Assembly: GCF_028858725.1 (NCBI RefSeq)
Contig: NC_084790.1
Coordinates: forward strand, 33,893,031-33,957,030
DNA length: 64,000 nt
Source of the DNA: Colius striatus
Lineage: Eukaryota; Chordata; Aves; Coliiformes; Coliidae
Direction: 5' to 3'
Shown here: positions 24,513 to 37,361 of the stretch, piece after piece
Layout of the letters: each line of letters starts with the position of its first letter
Numbering within the stretch: the first letter of the stretch is position 1
Notes under the pieces: generated by a model
The model's input: only the letters and a program-made list of their open reading frames with translations
What the model was told of the DNA's origin: nothing
Databases searched by the model: none
Program-made: the position numbers and the translations under genes

Positions 24513-24583
24513 TTAGAAAAGTAGGAATCGAACCTACACAAGAGAGATCAAAACTCTCCATACTTCCTTTATATTATTTCCTA
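24513..24583 (-). pseudogene. tRNA-Gln pseudogene
   Basis: Minus-strand tRNA between Ile and Met. T arm GTAGGAATCGAACCTAC (plus-strand reading) and anticodon complement CAA in ATCAAAACT are present. Confidence 0.88.
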
Positions 24584-24652
24584 GTAGAGTCAGCTAATAA
24601 AGCTATCGGGCCCATATACCTGAAAATGATGGTTTAACCCCTTCCCCTACTA
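24583..24652 (+). pseudogene. tRNA-Met pseudogene
   Basis: AGTAGAGTCAGCTAA opening, anticodon CAT in GGGCCCATATACC, and CCTACTA at the 3' acceptor strand. It abuts ND2. Confidence 0.9.
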
Positions 24653-25688
24653 ATAAACCCACACGCAAAACTACTTCCATACTTAAGCTTACTCCTCAGA
24701 ACTTCCATTACAATTTCAAGTAACCACTGAACAGCAGCCTGAGCAGGCCTAGAAATCAACACTCTCACCATCATTCCCCTTATTTCCAAATCCCACCACC
24801 CGTGAGCTATTGAAGTCACAATCAAATACTTCTTAGTGCAAGCAGCTGCCTCACCACTAATCTTATTTGCAGGCACAATCAATGCATGATACATCAGACA
24901 GTGAGACATCACCCAATTAACCCACTCAACCTCATCCCTCCTACTAACAACAGCAATTGCAATAAAACTAGGACTGGTCCCCTTTCACTTTTGACTTCCA
25001 GAAGTACTTCAAGGATCCCCGCTAACAACAGCACTTATCCTATCAACAGTAATAAAACTACCTCCAATTGCCATCCTCCTTACAGCCCATCACACACTCA
25101 ACCCCACACTATTCACCTCCATAGCCCTAATCTCCGTTGCTGTAGGAGGCTGAGTAGGCCTGAATCAAACCCAAATTAGAAAAATCTTGGCCTTCTCATC
25201 CATTTCCCACTTGGGATGAATATTATTCTGATCTACAACCCCAAGCTCACGCTATTAACATTTTACCTATACCTTGTGCTTATAACCGCAGTATTCCTGG
25301 CCATCAACACAATCAAAACTTTAAAACTAGCAACAATAATAATTTCATGAACAAAATCCCCCACACTAAACGCAACTCTAATGCTCATCCTACTATCACT
25401 AGCAGGACTCCCACCCCTAACAGATTTTTACCAAAATGACTCATTATTCAAGAATTAACAAAACAAGCAATAACCACAACAGCTACAATTATTGCCCTAC
25501 TTTCATTACTTGGACTCTTCTTCTACCTTCGCTTAGCATACCACTCAACAATTATATTACCACCAAACTGCACAAACCACATGAAACTGTGACATGTTAA
25601 CACTAAAGCACATAAACCCACTGTCATCCTTACCTCCATGTCAATCTGACTTCTACCACTAGCCCCCATAATCACCTCTTCTATCTAA
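24653..25688 (+). pseudogene. ND2 pseudogene
   Basis: NADH dehydrogenase subunit 2. It starts with ATA (MNPHAKLL) directly after tRNA-Met and ends with TAA at 25686-25688. A readable stretch is ITWWTAAWAGLEINTLTIIP-like sequence near 24725. A 1-bp deletion near 25422, in the T-run of CAGATTTTTACC, shifts the frame before the conserved PKWLIIQELTKQ block and gives a stop. Total length is 1,036 bp. Confidence 0.92.
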
Positions 25689-25689
25689 A

Positions 25690-25760
25690 AGAAGCTTAGG
25701 ATGGACCCTAAACCAAAGGCCTTCAAAGTCTTAAACAACAGTTAAAACCTCTTAGCTTCT
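25690..25760 (+). pseudogene. tRNA-Trp pseudogene
   Basis: Acceptor strands AGAAGCT (25690) and AGCTTCT (25754-25760) pair fully; anticodon TCA in GCCTTCAAAG. Confidence 0.92.
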
Positions 25761-25761
25761 G

Positions 25762-25829
25762 CTAAAGCCCGTAGGACACTAACCAACATCTCCTGAATGC
25801 AACTCAGGCGCTTTAATTAAGCTAGGACT
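25762..25829 (-). pseudogene. tRNA-Ala pseudogene
   Basis: Minus-strand tRNA; anticodon complement TGC in CTGAATGCAACTCAG. D-arm complement CTTTAATTAAGC at 25811. Edges approximate. Confidence 0.85.
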
Positions 25830-25833
25830 TCAT

Positions 25834-25906
25834 CTAGACAGATGGGCCTCGATCCCATAACACCCTAATTAACAGCTAGATGCTCAAACCACCGAGCTTC
25901 TGCCTA
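25834..25906 (-). pseudogene. tRNA-Asn pseudogene
   Basis: Minus-strand tRNA opening CTAGACAGATGGGCCTCGAT, with anticodon complement AAC in ATTAACAGCT. Only about 3 bp separate it from tRNA-Cys, so the light-strand origin hairpin found there in mammals is absent, as in birds. Confidence 0.88.
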
Positions 25907-25909
25907 CCA

Positions 25910-25974
25910 GACTCCGGTACCTACTAATGTACATTGAAGAGCTTGCAACTCAACATGAATTTCACTACAGAGTT
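25910..25974 (-). pseudogene. tRNA-Cys pseudogene
   Basis: Minus-strand tRNA; GAGCTTGCAACTC holds the anticodon complement TGC. Follows tRNA-Asn directly. Confidence 0.85.
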
Positions 25975-26044
25975 GATAAAAGGAGGAATTAAACCTCTGT
26001 AAAAAGGACTACAGCCTAACGCTTTAACACTCAGCCATCTTACC
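25974..26044 (-). pseudogene. tRNA-Tyr pseudogene
   Basis: Minus-strand tRNA; anticodon complement TAC in GGACTACAGCC. Ends one base before COX1. Confidence 0.85.
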
Positions 26045-26045
26045 T

Positions 26046-27595
<1,550 letters not shown>

Positions 27596-27601
<6 letters not shown>

Positions 27602-27666
27602 AAGGAATCGAACCCTCACATGCTGGTTTCAAGCCAACCGCATCAAACCGCTTATGCTTCTTTCTT
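27596..27666 (-). pseudogene. tRNA-Ser(UCN) pseudogene
   Basis: Minus-strand tRNA overlapping the COX1 end; T-arm complement GGAATCGAACCC, anticodon complement TCA in GGTTTCAAGCC. Confidence 0.88.
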
Positions 27667-27668
27667 AA

Positions 27669-27737
27669 GAGACATTAGTATAACCAACTACATAGCCTTG
27701 TCAAGGCTAAATTACAGGAAAAATCCTGTACATCTCT
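27669..27737 (+). pseudogene. tRNA-Asp pseudogene
   Basis: GAGACATTAGTATAACC opening, anticodon GTC in CCTTGTCAAGG, T arm ACAGGAAAAATCCTGT. Confidence 0.9.
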
Positions 27738-27738
27738 A

Positions 27739-28415
27739 ATGGCTAACCACTCCCAACTAGGATTTCAAGACGCCTCATCCCCAATTATAGAAGAACTAGT
27801 AGAATTTCATGACCACGCCCTAATAGTTGCACTAGCAATCTACAGCCTAGTACTGTATCTCCTTACTCTTATACTCATAGAAAAACTATCATCAAATACC
27901 GTAGATGCCCAAGAGGTCGAGTTAATCTGGACAATCCTGCCAGCAATCATCATCATTATACTAGCCCTCCCATCCCTACAAATTCTATATATAATAGATG
28001 ACCAACCGGATCTAACACTAAAAGCCATCGGCCACCAATGATACTGAACCTATGAGTACACCGACTTTAATGACCTGACATTTGACTCATACATAATCCT
28101 CACAACAGAACTCCCACCATGACATTTTTGATTACTAGAAGTCAATCACCACATCATTGTCCCCATAGAATCCCCAATCTGCATTATCATTAGAGCTGAT
28201 GATGTACTTCACTCTTGAGCTGTCCAACTCTAGGAGTAAAAACAGATGCAATTCCAGGACAACTAAACCAATCGTCATTTATCACTACCCATCCAGGAAT
28301 TTTTTACAGTCAATGTTCAGAAATCTGTGGGGCAAACCACAGCTACATACCAATTGTAGTAGAATCCACACCCCTCACTCACTTTGAAACCTGAGCCTCC
28401 CTATTACAACCCTAA
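27739..28415 (+). pseudogene. COX2 pseudogene
   Basis: Cytochrome c oxidase subunit II. The first 100 codons are clean ([20 protein letters not shown]...), covering the two N-terminal membrane helices. Under the mitochondrial code the frame then continues through WYWTYEYTDFNDL. A 1-bp deletion near 28222-28226 (GCTGTCCAACTCTAGG) shifts the frame just after the DVLHSWAV motif, before the copper A site; [10 protein letters not shown] remains readable in the other frame near 28317. The TAA at 28413-28415 is the ancestral stop. Confidence 0.94.
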
Positions 28416-28417
28416 TT

Positions 28418-28484
28418 ACTAAGAAGCTATGCACCAGCATTAGCCTTTTAAGCTACAGAAAGAGGACTACGCCCTCCTTAATGA
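28418..28484 (+). pseudogene. tRNA-Lys pseudogene
   Basis: ACTAAGAAGCTATGC opening, anticodon TTT in AGCCTTTTAAGCT. Precedes ATP8. Confidence 0.88.
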
Positions 28485-28485
28485 C

Positions 28486-28657
28486 ATGTCACAACTAAAC
28501 CCAAACCCTTGATTTCTCACCATACTAACTAACCACATGATTTGTCTTCACATTCATCATTCAACCTAAACTCCTATCATTCATCAACTCCAATCCCCCA
28601 TCCAATAAAGCATCTATCACAGCTAAAACCACTCCATGAGCCTGACCATGAACCTAA
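28486..28657 (+). pseudogene. ATP8 pseudogene
   Basis: ATP synthase subunit 8. ATG at 28486 gives MSQLNPNPWFLTMLT. An extra A near 28529-28531 shifts the frame; FTFIIQPKLLSFINSN follows in the new frame. The TAA at 28655-28657 overlaps the ATP6 start by the usual 10 bp. At 172 bp it is out of register by one. Confidence 0.88.
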
Positions 28658-29323
28658 GCATCTTTGACCAATTCACAAGCCCATGCCTTTTAGGAGTCCC
28701 CCTAATCATCCTCTCAATATTATTCCTTGCCCCATTAATTCCAAACCCCAACAACCGATGAATTACTAACCACCTATCCACCCTACAATTCTGACTCTTC
28801 AACCTCATCACCAAACAATTAATAATTCCCCTAGACAAAAAAGGGCATAAATGAGCCCTAATCTTAACATCTCTGACAATCCTCCTACTCTTGGTCAACC
28901 TCCTAGGGCTACTCCTGTATACATTTACCCCCACCACCCAATTATCAATAAATATAGCACTAGCCTTCCCCTATGACTGGCTACCCTCCTCACAGGCCTA
29001 TAAAATCAACCCTCAATTTCCCTAGGACACCTTCTTCCTGAAGGAACCCCAGCCATTCTAATTCCAATCCTAATCCTAACTGAAACTACTGGCTTACTAA
29101 TCCGCCCACTAGCCCTAGGAGTCCACCTTACAGCTAACCTAACAGCAGGCCACTTCCTCATTCAACTCATCTCTACAGCTGCAACAGCCCTATTTCCTAT
29201 TATACCAGCAATCTCTGTCCTAACTACAATCATCCTCCTCCTACTAACCATCCTAGAAGTCGCAGTAGCCAGGTTTACGTTTTGGTCCTACTACTCAGCC
29301 TCAACTTACAAGAAAACATCTAA
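28648..29323 (+). pseudogene. ATP6 pseudogene
   Basis: ATP synthase subunit a. Begins MNLSIFDQFTSPCLLGVPL. A 1-bp deletion near 28966-28971 shifts the frame, and TAA at 29001-29003 replaces the conserved Arg codon in the ancestral frame. Deletions near 29270 (GTAGCCAGGTTTACG) remove several bases before the C-terminal LLSL-LQENI. Its TAA end overlaps the COX3 ATG by one base, as in mtDNA. Confidence 0.92.
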
Positions 29324-30102
29324 TGGCCCATCAAGCACACTCTTACCATATATTCGACCCAAACCCCAGACCAATCTTCAGGGCAGCAGCTGCCCTACTC
29401 ACAACTACAGGACTAACCATGTGGTTCCACTATAATTCATCCTACCTATTATTCACCGGTCTTACCTCCATACTCCTAGTCATAATTCAACGATGATGAG
29501 ACATTGTACGAGAGAGCACATTCCAAGGACACCACACACTCACAGTAAAGGCCTACGATATGGAATAATCCTACTTAGCACATCGGAAGCCTTTTTCTTC
29601 CTAGGCTTCTTCTGAGCCTTCTTCCACTCAAGCCTCGCCCCCACTCCAGAACAAGGAGGACAATGATCCCCCACAGTCATCAAACCCCTAAACCCTCTAG
29701 AAGTGTCACTTCTAAGCACAGCTTTTCTCCTAGCCTCAGGTGTAACAGTCACTTGAGCTCACCATAGCATCACAGAAAGCAATCACAAACAAGTCATCCA
29801 GACATTAACACTAACAATCCTCCTAGGATTTTACTTCACCGCTCTCCAAGCAATAGAATACTATGAAGCCCCCTTTTAAATTGCAGACAGCATATATGGC
29901 TCAACCTTCTTCATCGCTACAGGATTCCACAGACTCCATGTAATCATTGGATCCTCCTTCCTACTAATTTGTCTCCAACGACTCATTAAATTCCATTTCA
30001 CTTCAAATCACCACTGTGGCTTTGAAGCAACAGCTTGATACTGGCACTTCGTAGACGTCATCTGATTATTCCTCTACATAACCATCTACTGATGAGGATC
30101 CT
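29323..30102 (+). pseudogene. COX3 pseudogene
   Basis: Cytochrome c oxidase subunit III. Opens [15 protein letters not shown] 4-bp deletion near 29543-29547 (CACAGTAAAGGCC) breaks the frame at the conserved VQKGLRYG block, and TAA at 29877-29879 falls at the conserved APF(T)IADS site. The C-terminus HFGFEAAAWYWHFVDV-like block near 30010-30060 is still clear. It ends before tRNA-Gly with an incomplete stop. Confidence 0.93.
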
Positions 30103-30170
30103 GCTCTTCTAGTATAATAATTACAATTGACTTCCAATCTCTAGAATCTGGCGAAACCCCAGAGAAGAGC
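30103..30170 (+). pseudogene. tRNA-Gly pseudogene
   Basis: GCTCTTCTAGTATAATAATT opening, anticodon TCC in GACTTCCAATC, acceptor AGAAGAGC at the 3' end. Confidence 0.92.
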
Positions 30171-30171
30171 A

Positions 30172-30524
30172 ATCAACATAATAATATTTGTATTCACACT
30201 GTCCTTCACCCTAACCTCTATCCTAACTTTCATAAACTTCTGACTAACCCAAATGACCCCAGACTCAGAAAATCCTATGACCCTATGAATGCAGCTTCAA
30301 CCCCCTTGGGTCTGCTCGGCTCTCATTTTCAATCCAATTTTTCCTCAGTAGCAATCTTATTCCTACTATTCGACCTAGAAATTGCCCTCCTCCTCCCACT
30401 CCCATGAGCAATTCAACTCCCACATCCAACCACTACCCTATCATGAACTTTTGTTATACTCAGTCTCCTCTCACTAGGATTAATCTACAAATGAATACAA
30501 GGAGACCTAGAATGAGCAAAGTAA
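30172..30524 (+). pseudogene. ND3 pseudogene with avian extra nucleotide
   Basis: NADH dehydrogenase subunit 3. The start codon reads ATC and was probably ATA or ATG. An indel near 30265-30275 disturbs the frame, which is ancestral again as ECSFNPLGSARLSFSIQFF. At 30343-30350 the TTCCTCAGTA context holds one extra base near gene position 174, the site of the well-known untranslated nucleotide of bird and turtle ND3. Downstream LFLLFDLEIALLLPLPWA is intact and the gene ends EWAK-TAA. Confidence 0.9.
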
Positions 30525-30529
30525 TTTAT

Positions 30530-30593
30530 AGAAAGTCTAGCAAAGACAGCTGACTTTGGCTCAACAAACCATAGTAGCACTCTACGACTTTCT
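30530..30593 (+). pseudogene. tRNA-Arg pseudogene, altered anticodon
   Basis: Acceptor strands AGAAAGT (30530) and ACTTTCT (30587-30593) pair. The anticodon loop reads CTTTGGC, placing TTG where bird mitochondrial tRNA-Arg has TCG; a C-to-T change is the simplest reading. Confidence 0.82.
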
Positions 30594-30595
30594 CT

Positions 30596-30891
30596 ATGTC
30601 CATTCTCCACTTAAGCTTCTACTCAGTTTTTACCCTAAGCAGCCTAGGACTAGCCTTCCATCACACCCATTTAATCTCAGCCTTACTATGTCTAGAAAGT
30701 ATAATACTATCTTTATACACTATGCTATCAATATGACCTATTGAAACTAACACAACATCAGCCGCCCTAATCCCAGTACTTATACTAACATTCTCCACTT
30801 GTGAAGCCGGAGTGCGCCTTGCAATACTAGTAGCCTCTACCCGAATTCACGGCTCAGACTACCTACACAACCTAAACATGTTAAATGCTAA
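30596..30891 (+). pseudogene. ND4L pseudogene
   Basis: NADH dehydrogenase subunit 4L. ATG at 30596 gives [40 protein letters not shown] follows. A 1-bp deletion near 30880 shifts the last codons, so the ancestral TGC-TAA end at 30886-30891 is out of frame. It overlaps the ND4 start by 7 bp as in mtDNA. Confidence 0.92.
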
Positions 30892-31914
30892 AAATCATTA
30901 TCCCAACCATTATACTCCTACCCACAGCCCTCATATCTAAACAAAAATATCTATGAACTAACACTACCATGCACAGCCTCCTAATCAAGACCGTAGCCCT
31001 ACAATGACTCCTACTTATCACCCTCATAAAAACCTAACCCTATGGACAGGCATTGATCAAATCTCTTCTCCCCTATTAGTACTATCATGCTGACTCCTCC
31101 CGCTTATGATAATAGCAAGCCAAAGCCACTTACAATCCGAGCCCATATCACATAAATGTATCTTCATTGCAACATTAATCATTACCCAACAGCTCCTCAT
31201 CATTGCCTTCTCAGCCACAGAGCTTATACTATTCTATATCTCATTCGAAGCAATCTTAATCCCCACACTAATCTTAATTACACGATGAGGAAATCAGCCA
31301 GAATGACTAAGCGCTGGAAGCTACCTCCTTTTATACCCTAGTCAGCTCAATTTGCTTACTTATTGCTATCCTTTACACCCACAAACTAACACACTCTATC
31401 TCACCGTGCTGAAACTAACAAACACCCTCCATACCACCCCTTGAACAAACTTACTCCTAAACCTAGCCCTACTAACAGCATTCATGGTAAAAGCCCCATT
31501 ATATGGGCTACACCTATGACTCCCTAAAGCCCAGGTAGAAGCCCCAATTGCAGGGTCTATATTACTTGCTGCCCGCCTCCTAAAACTAGGTGGGTATGGC
31601 ATTATATGAGTTACCATACTAACAAACCCTCACACTACACATTCATCACCCTAGCATTATGGGGAGCCTTAATAGCTAGTTCTATATGCTTACGTCAAAC
31701 TGAGCTGAAGTCATTAATTGCTTACTCCTTCATAAGCCACATGGGCCTAGTCATCACTGCAAGCCTGATTCAAACTCACTGATCCTTCTCAGGAGCAACA
31801 ACCCTCATAATCTCCCATGGCCTAATCTCATCTATATTATTCTGCCTAGCCAACACAAACTACGAACGCACGCACAGCTGGATTTTACTACTAACACAAG
31901 GCCTACAACCCCTC
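30885..31914 (+). pseudogene. ND4 pseudogene, first part
   Basis: NADH dehydrogenase subunit 4, N-terminal and central parts: [16 protein letters not shown], then [20 protein letters not shown] near 31175 and [20 protein letters not shown] near 31480. Indels break the frame in several places (for example near 31035 and 31320). It ends abruptly at GGCCTACAACCCCTC, where LTR-A copy 2 begins. The second part resumes at 32906 after losing roughly 150 bp. Confidence 0.93.
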
Positions 31915-32905
31915 TGTCGTGGTTTGACATGACAGCCTTTTCTGGTAAGCAGGAAGGGGCTGTAAAGATGGCTCCTGTAAGAAGTTGCTCACAGCTCTCC
32001 CCAGCTAAGAGCCAGACCCACTTCTGGGGCTGAGCCAATTAGACGCTTCCACGATCACTTTTTAAGAAGCCGGAAGGGGAGGTTTCTTCCTCCATCTTCT
32101 TTCCTTCTTCTGCCTTTTCTTTTTCTTCTGGCTGGTGGTGGTGCAAGGAGCAGGAACAGTGAGAGAAACAAGCATGTGGACTCCAAGGTCAGTGATGAAA
32201 GAGAGGAGGAGGTGTGCTGAAGCAGAGACTCCCCTGCATTCTATGGAGAAAACTGGTGAAGCTGAGATTTATTTTCATTTCTTTAAAGACCCCGCATCAG
32301 TGGTAGAGACTCATTTTGATAATGAGCTCGCATCAGGGGCAGAGACTCATTTTGCTAAAGCTGGCCCTGGACCAGGGGCAGCAATTCACTTCATTAAAGG
32401 CCCCAAGCCAGGGACAGTGATTTTGGCCGGAGGAGGCCATGTCCCAAAGGAGGGACCCTTTATCACTATGGCCGGAGCAGGCTGTGTCCCGAAGGAGGGA
32501 CCCAATATCCACAGCTGTAACTGTGGGAAGGAACCCATGACAAAGCAGCTCATTAAACTTATGGCCAGAAGAGGCCTTGTCCCGAGAGAGGGACCCTGTA
32601 ACTGCAGAAACTGCAACCGCGGTGAAGAATCCACGCCAGAGATATTCACCAAGGACTGTGTCCTGTGTATCAGCAGAAGCCACAGCTGTTGGGAACAACC
32701 CACACCAGAGAAGTTTGTTAAGGACTGTGTCCCAGGGGAGGAACCCCGTGTCGGAGCAGGGGAAGAATGCCAGTAGTCGTCCTTATCTGAGAAGACAGAA
32801 GTGGCAGAGCCCATCTGTGAGAGACTGACCACATCCCCCATTCCCTGGCCCCTGAGCTGTTGAGCGGGGAGGAGGCAGAGATATTGGGAGCAGTGAGCTG
32901 GGCCT
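31915..32905 (+). mobile_element. LTR-A copy 2, inserted in ND4
   Basis: Starts with the intact LTR terminus TGTCGTGGTTTGACATGACA, has the TTTTTAAG box near 32059, and carries the LTR-A frame from ATG at 32174 to a TAG at 32774-32776. It stops at GCAGTGAGCTGGGCCT, about 490 bp short of the normal LTR end, so the poly(A) signal and U5 are missing. ND4 resumes at once, with GCCTC shared between the two partners. The 3' loss and the missing ND4 segment look like one deletion after insertion. Confidence 0.92.
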
Positions 32906-33070
32906 CATACACCCTATATATGCTCCTAGCAGCCTGACGAGGACCAACACCAACCCACATTACATCCATTCAAAACTCAAACACTCAAGAACATCTTTTA
33001 ATAACCCTACACACAGCCCCCCATACTCCTCTTAATCCTAAAATCAGAACTAATCTCAGGAATCGTCTCA
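32906..33070 (+). pseudogene. ND4 pseudogene, second part
   Basis: ND4 C-terminus: SYTLYMLLAAWRGPTPTHIT, SIQNSNTQEHLLMTLHTAP. It shows another frameshift near 33020 and ends at tRNA-His. Compared with the first part, a block of about 45-50 codons between LQPL and SYTL is missing. Confidence 0.92.
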
Positions 33071-33137
33071 TGCAAGTATAGTTTTAACTAAAACATTAGA
33101 CCGTGACTCTAAAAACAGAAGTTAAACCCTTCTTACC
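33071..33137 (+). pseudogene. tRNA-His pseudogene
   Basis: GCAAGTATAGTTTTAAC opening and anticodon GTG in AGACCGTGACTCT. The acceptor stem is degraded. Confidence 0.87.
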
Positions 33138-33138
33138 T

Positions 33139-33204
33139 TCCAAGGGGAGGCCCTACCAACAAGAACTACTAACTCCTGTATCTGAGCATAAAACCTCAGT
33201 CCCC
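33139..33204 (+). pseudogene. tRNA-Ser(AGY) pseudogene, altered anticodon
   Basis: CAAGAACTACTAACTCCTG shows the anticodon loop with ACT where bird mtDNA has GCT. The D arm is short, as normal for this tRNA. Edges approximate. Confidence 0.8.
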
Positions 33205-33207
33205 TTA

Positions 33208-33277
33208 ACTTTTAAAGGATAGTAGCAATCCACTGGTCTTGGGAACCGCCCACCTTGGTGCAAATCCAAGTAAAACT
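33208..33277 (+). pseudogene. tRNA-Leu(CUN) pseudogene, altered anticodon
   Basis: ACTTTTAAAGGATAGTAGCA opening and GGTGCAAATCC T loop. The anticodon loop reads CTTGGGA, TGG in place of the usual TAG. Confidence 0.85.
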
Positions 33278-33278
33278 A

Positions 33279-34363
<1,085 letters not shown>

Positions 34364-34406
34364 CCTTCCCCCTTACCAGAAAAGGCTGTCATGTCATACC
34401 ATGACA
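34364..34406 (-). mobile_element. LTR-A copy 1, first 43 bp (right of the NUMT)
   Basis: On the minus strand this begins TGTCATGGTATGACATGACA and continues into the CCTTTTCTGGTAAGGGGGAAGG stretch in two words, exactly the start of other LTR-A copies. GATCA at 34407-34411 matches GATCA at 20395-20399. It is the missing terminus of the element at 20400-21655. Confidence 0.95.
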
Positions 34407-34411
34407 GATCA

Positions 34412-35897
34412 CCACCTGATCCCGGACTCACATATTTCCCAGTCTTTCTTCTTTTTTTCTCTCTGTGCATTTGTCTTCCTGGTGTTTTCTATGCCTCACC
34501 TGTCTACTTCCATCTTACTTCCAAACATTCGACCTTCACTGCTTTTCTCCTATCTGTACTAATCCTTACCAGTCCTCCTTCTCTCCTGCCAAGACTCTCT
34601 CTCCAATGACCAGTACTGCTCAGGGATGAGATACTATGACTGTTTTCAGTCTGCTAAATGTAGACCCCAGCCTTGAACATATGAGCAGCTAGATATCTAT
34701 GACATCCCTTGAGAGGGCTTTCTCCACATCCTTAAACATTTGCAGGATTTGGATCTTTGATTCTCAGACCCTTGAGTCAGAGAATGCATCATTCTTTTTG
34801 CATGATCAACAGCACTTAAGGCAATTACACTCAGAAAATAATATTCAATATGCATATGCCTACATAAAAGCAGCACGACACTGACATTTAAAATGCAGAA
34901 TTAAACTGATTTGGCCTTTATTTTCTAAGAGTACTTAAGACATTTTAAACAATACAGCATCAGGCAAGCAAAAGATTTTCATGATGGGAACTGAAAATTA
35001 TTTGCAAGTTAGTGCTCTCTTGGCAGTATGAGCAAACTTCCCTTATTTCAGTGGGACTGGAGCAAGGCAATTAAACCATTAAGCAATAACATTAAAAAAA
35101 AAAAAGCCCATTTCAGGCAAACAGTATTTTTAGATGGGTTTGAGGGGGGAAGTCACATAGCAGAATGTAAGAAAATCCAATTGATCTGATGGAAAGAAAC
35201 CGGCAATTTGAGTTAAGCATCCAACAGCAGGTGAAACGCTTCTGTAGAAGTTACACATGTTCTATATTCCGCAAAGACATTTCCAAACCATCACATGTAA
35301 AAATACAAACTAATTATAATCTTTGCATCAAATAGGAAAACTGCCCAATCTCTGTGCTTTTGTCTCAGCTAATTTATGTTCACTGCGCTCTTCATGCAAA
35401 TGAGCACATTTGTTGCAAATGGAGTGAAATTACTTTGCTAATCATCTAGCATTTTATCATCGGAATTTCAGGCTTTAAATAACTTGTTTGTGCTATACCT
35501 GTCTGTTAGCCATGGTATGGCATATGGTAGACTTTTGGTATCATCATGTTGGCTCTGCAAAATTCACCCCAGGGCACGCAAACAGCCTCTACACCAGAGT
35601 TTTCTAGGGAATGTAGGAAGAAAGACTGATCTTTGTTTAGCTGCATGTCTCTGCTGATCTGCAAGTCAGGAGAGTGCTGTGTGTCCCCTCTGGTGACAGA
35701 CAGTCCCCAGGCTTTTCCCCAAAACACTATGTGAAGGGGAAAAAGCTTTCACCCCCAACTCGCAGTCCAAGTCCCAGGCAGGCTGCTTGGCACTTGTGTC
35801 TTTTTGTTGAGGTGAAAGTCCAGTGCAGACAGTACTGTCACATACTGACAGATGCAGCAATGTGGAGGATGGAAAGGGTATCTCATTTCTAACCTGC
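34412..35897. other. Intergenic, no gene seen
   Basis: Unique-looking, fairly AT-rich in 34850-35500. No exon recognised. Confidence 0.5.
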
Positions 35898-35994
35898 TGT
35901 CAATGACAGCCTTTTCTGGTATGGGGGAAGGGGCTGTAAAAGTTGGCTTCTGTAAGAAGTTGCTCAAAACTCTCCCCAGCTCTGAGCCAGACCC
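35898..35994 (+). mobile_element. LTR-A copy 3, 97-bp fragment
   Basis: TGTCAATGACAGCCTTTTCT followed by GGGGGAAGGGGCTGTAAAA and CTCTGAGCCAGACCCA: the first ~105 bp of LTR-A with about 10 bp lost near the terminus, truncated before the TATA-like box. Confidence 0.88.
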
Positions 35995-37361
35995 AGAAAT
36001 AACAGAGTAACAGAAATAACGGCAAAATAACTCTCTTTGTCACTAGATCTGTGAATCCTCAAGCTACAGAGGCACTGGAGCTGGCATGGCTAAGCGCAGA
36101 TGGCATTAAACTCCTTTCAGTGGCACTTCTTGTATGTAACATATAAATACATAGCTGCATAAATTAAAACCAAAATTAACATTTTTAATCTGTGCTGTTT
36201 ACCCCTTAAAAAACCAAAACAACCCAAAAACTGTGACAGAGGTGTTTTGTCTCCTGCTCGTTAATTTACAAAAAAAATATTATTAAATCAATGACAAAGC
36301 TCTTTGACTTCAGGAAACAGCTTGTGAAATGCTCAGTAAAAAAAAAGGCAGTCAACTTCAAACACAACAAAAATGCAGAATTCTTCAAAAATGTTGTCTG
36401 CAAGAGACCTCTGGAGCTTACCCACTTACAGTGGGTCCACAGCAGGGCCAACTAAATGAGGTTTCCTCAAGGTGGAGAGATCTCCAAAGGGTGGGGGTCT
36501 GGGCTCCACCCCAGACAGTAAACACCAAGAGGATAACAGGCTCCTCTGACCTCCTGGCAATGTACCATACTACAACTTGTACCTGCTACCTTTGAGGCTG
36601 TGGTTGTGCCCTTCTGAGAAAAGTCTATCTCTGTACCCTGCCTCCTGACTGCAGCCAAAGGGATGCTGCCTCACTCAAGGGACACTCATCCACACGCTGA
36701 AACAAGAACCCAGTCACCGTGAACTTAGGTGATTAAAGACTATTCACAGTTAACATAAAGGTCTGGAGAGGCTCAGGGAAATAAGGACCTGCTGAGGATC
36801 TCTACTCACCTAATCGCCTAATCAGTAACTTATAGCAATTTATTTAGATGATAATCACTGACTAAGCAATTAGACAATTGTCTGTGGTGTGAAGCCCACC
36901 AGGATTAATTAAAGAAACTCCTTTCCTGGGAAGGGGCACAGGACTCATGAGAGGCACAGGGCAGAGCACAGGAGGATTCTGTAAAACTTATGGGACGTTT
37001 TTAAGAGGGTTGATGGAACATGTATAGCATTATCTAATGCTTAGGGAAAGGACCAAATGAAGGGAAAAAGAAAGCTCAAGATGGCTTGGGGAGGAACAAA
37101 CATGGGAATGCTGGGGAAAAAAGTGGATAAAAAGGGCTGGTTGAGTAGTAAACAGGTGGCTAGTTGCTATATTTCTCTGACAGAGCCTTTCATGTCATCA
37201 CTGATATGTGTCCCACCCTTTCATCAAATTCTACCTCTTTGTGAGTGCAGGCACTACTCATAGTAGTTATGTGTGAACACCAGTGAACTTCAAGCTGGAC
37301 TTACCAGAAAGATAAGAGATCTGGATACCAGCAACTGGAGCATGGCTGCAAACCTCTGGGG

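Noticed and set aside
27739-28041. A clean 100-codon COX2 frame taken as a functional gene
   Set aside because: It is the start of a NUMT copy; a downstream deletion breaks it, and mitochondrial codons would not be read correctly by nuclear translation.
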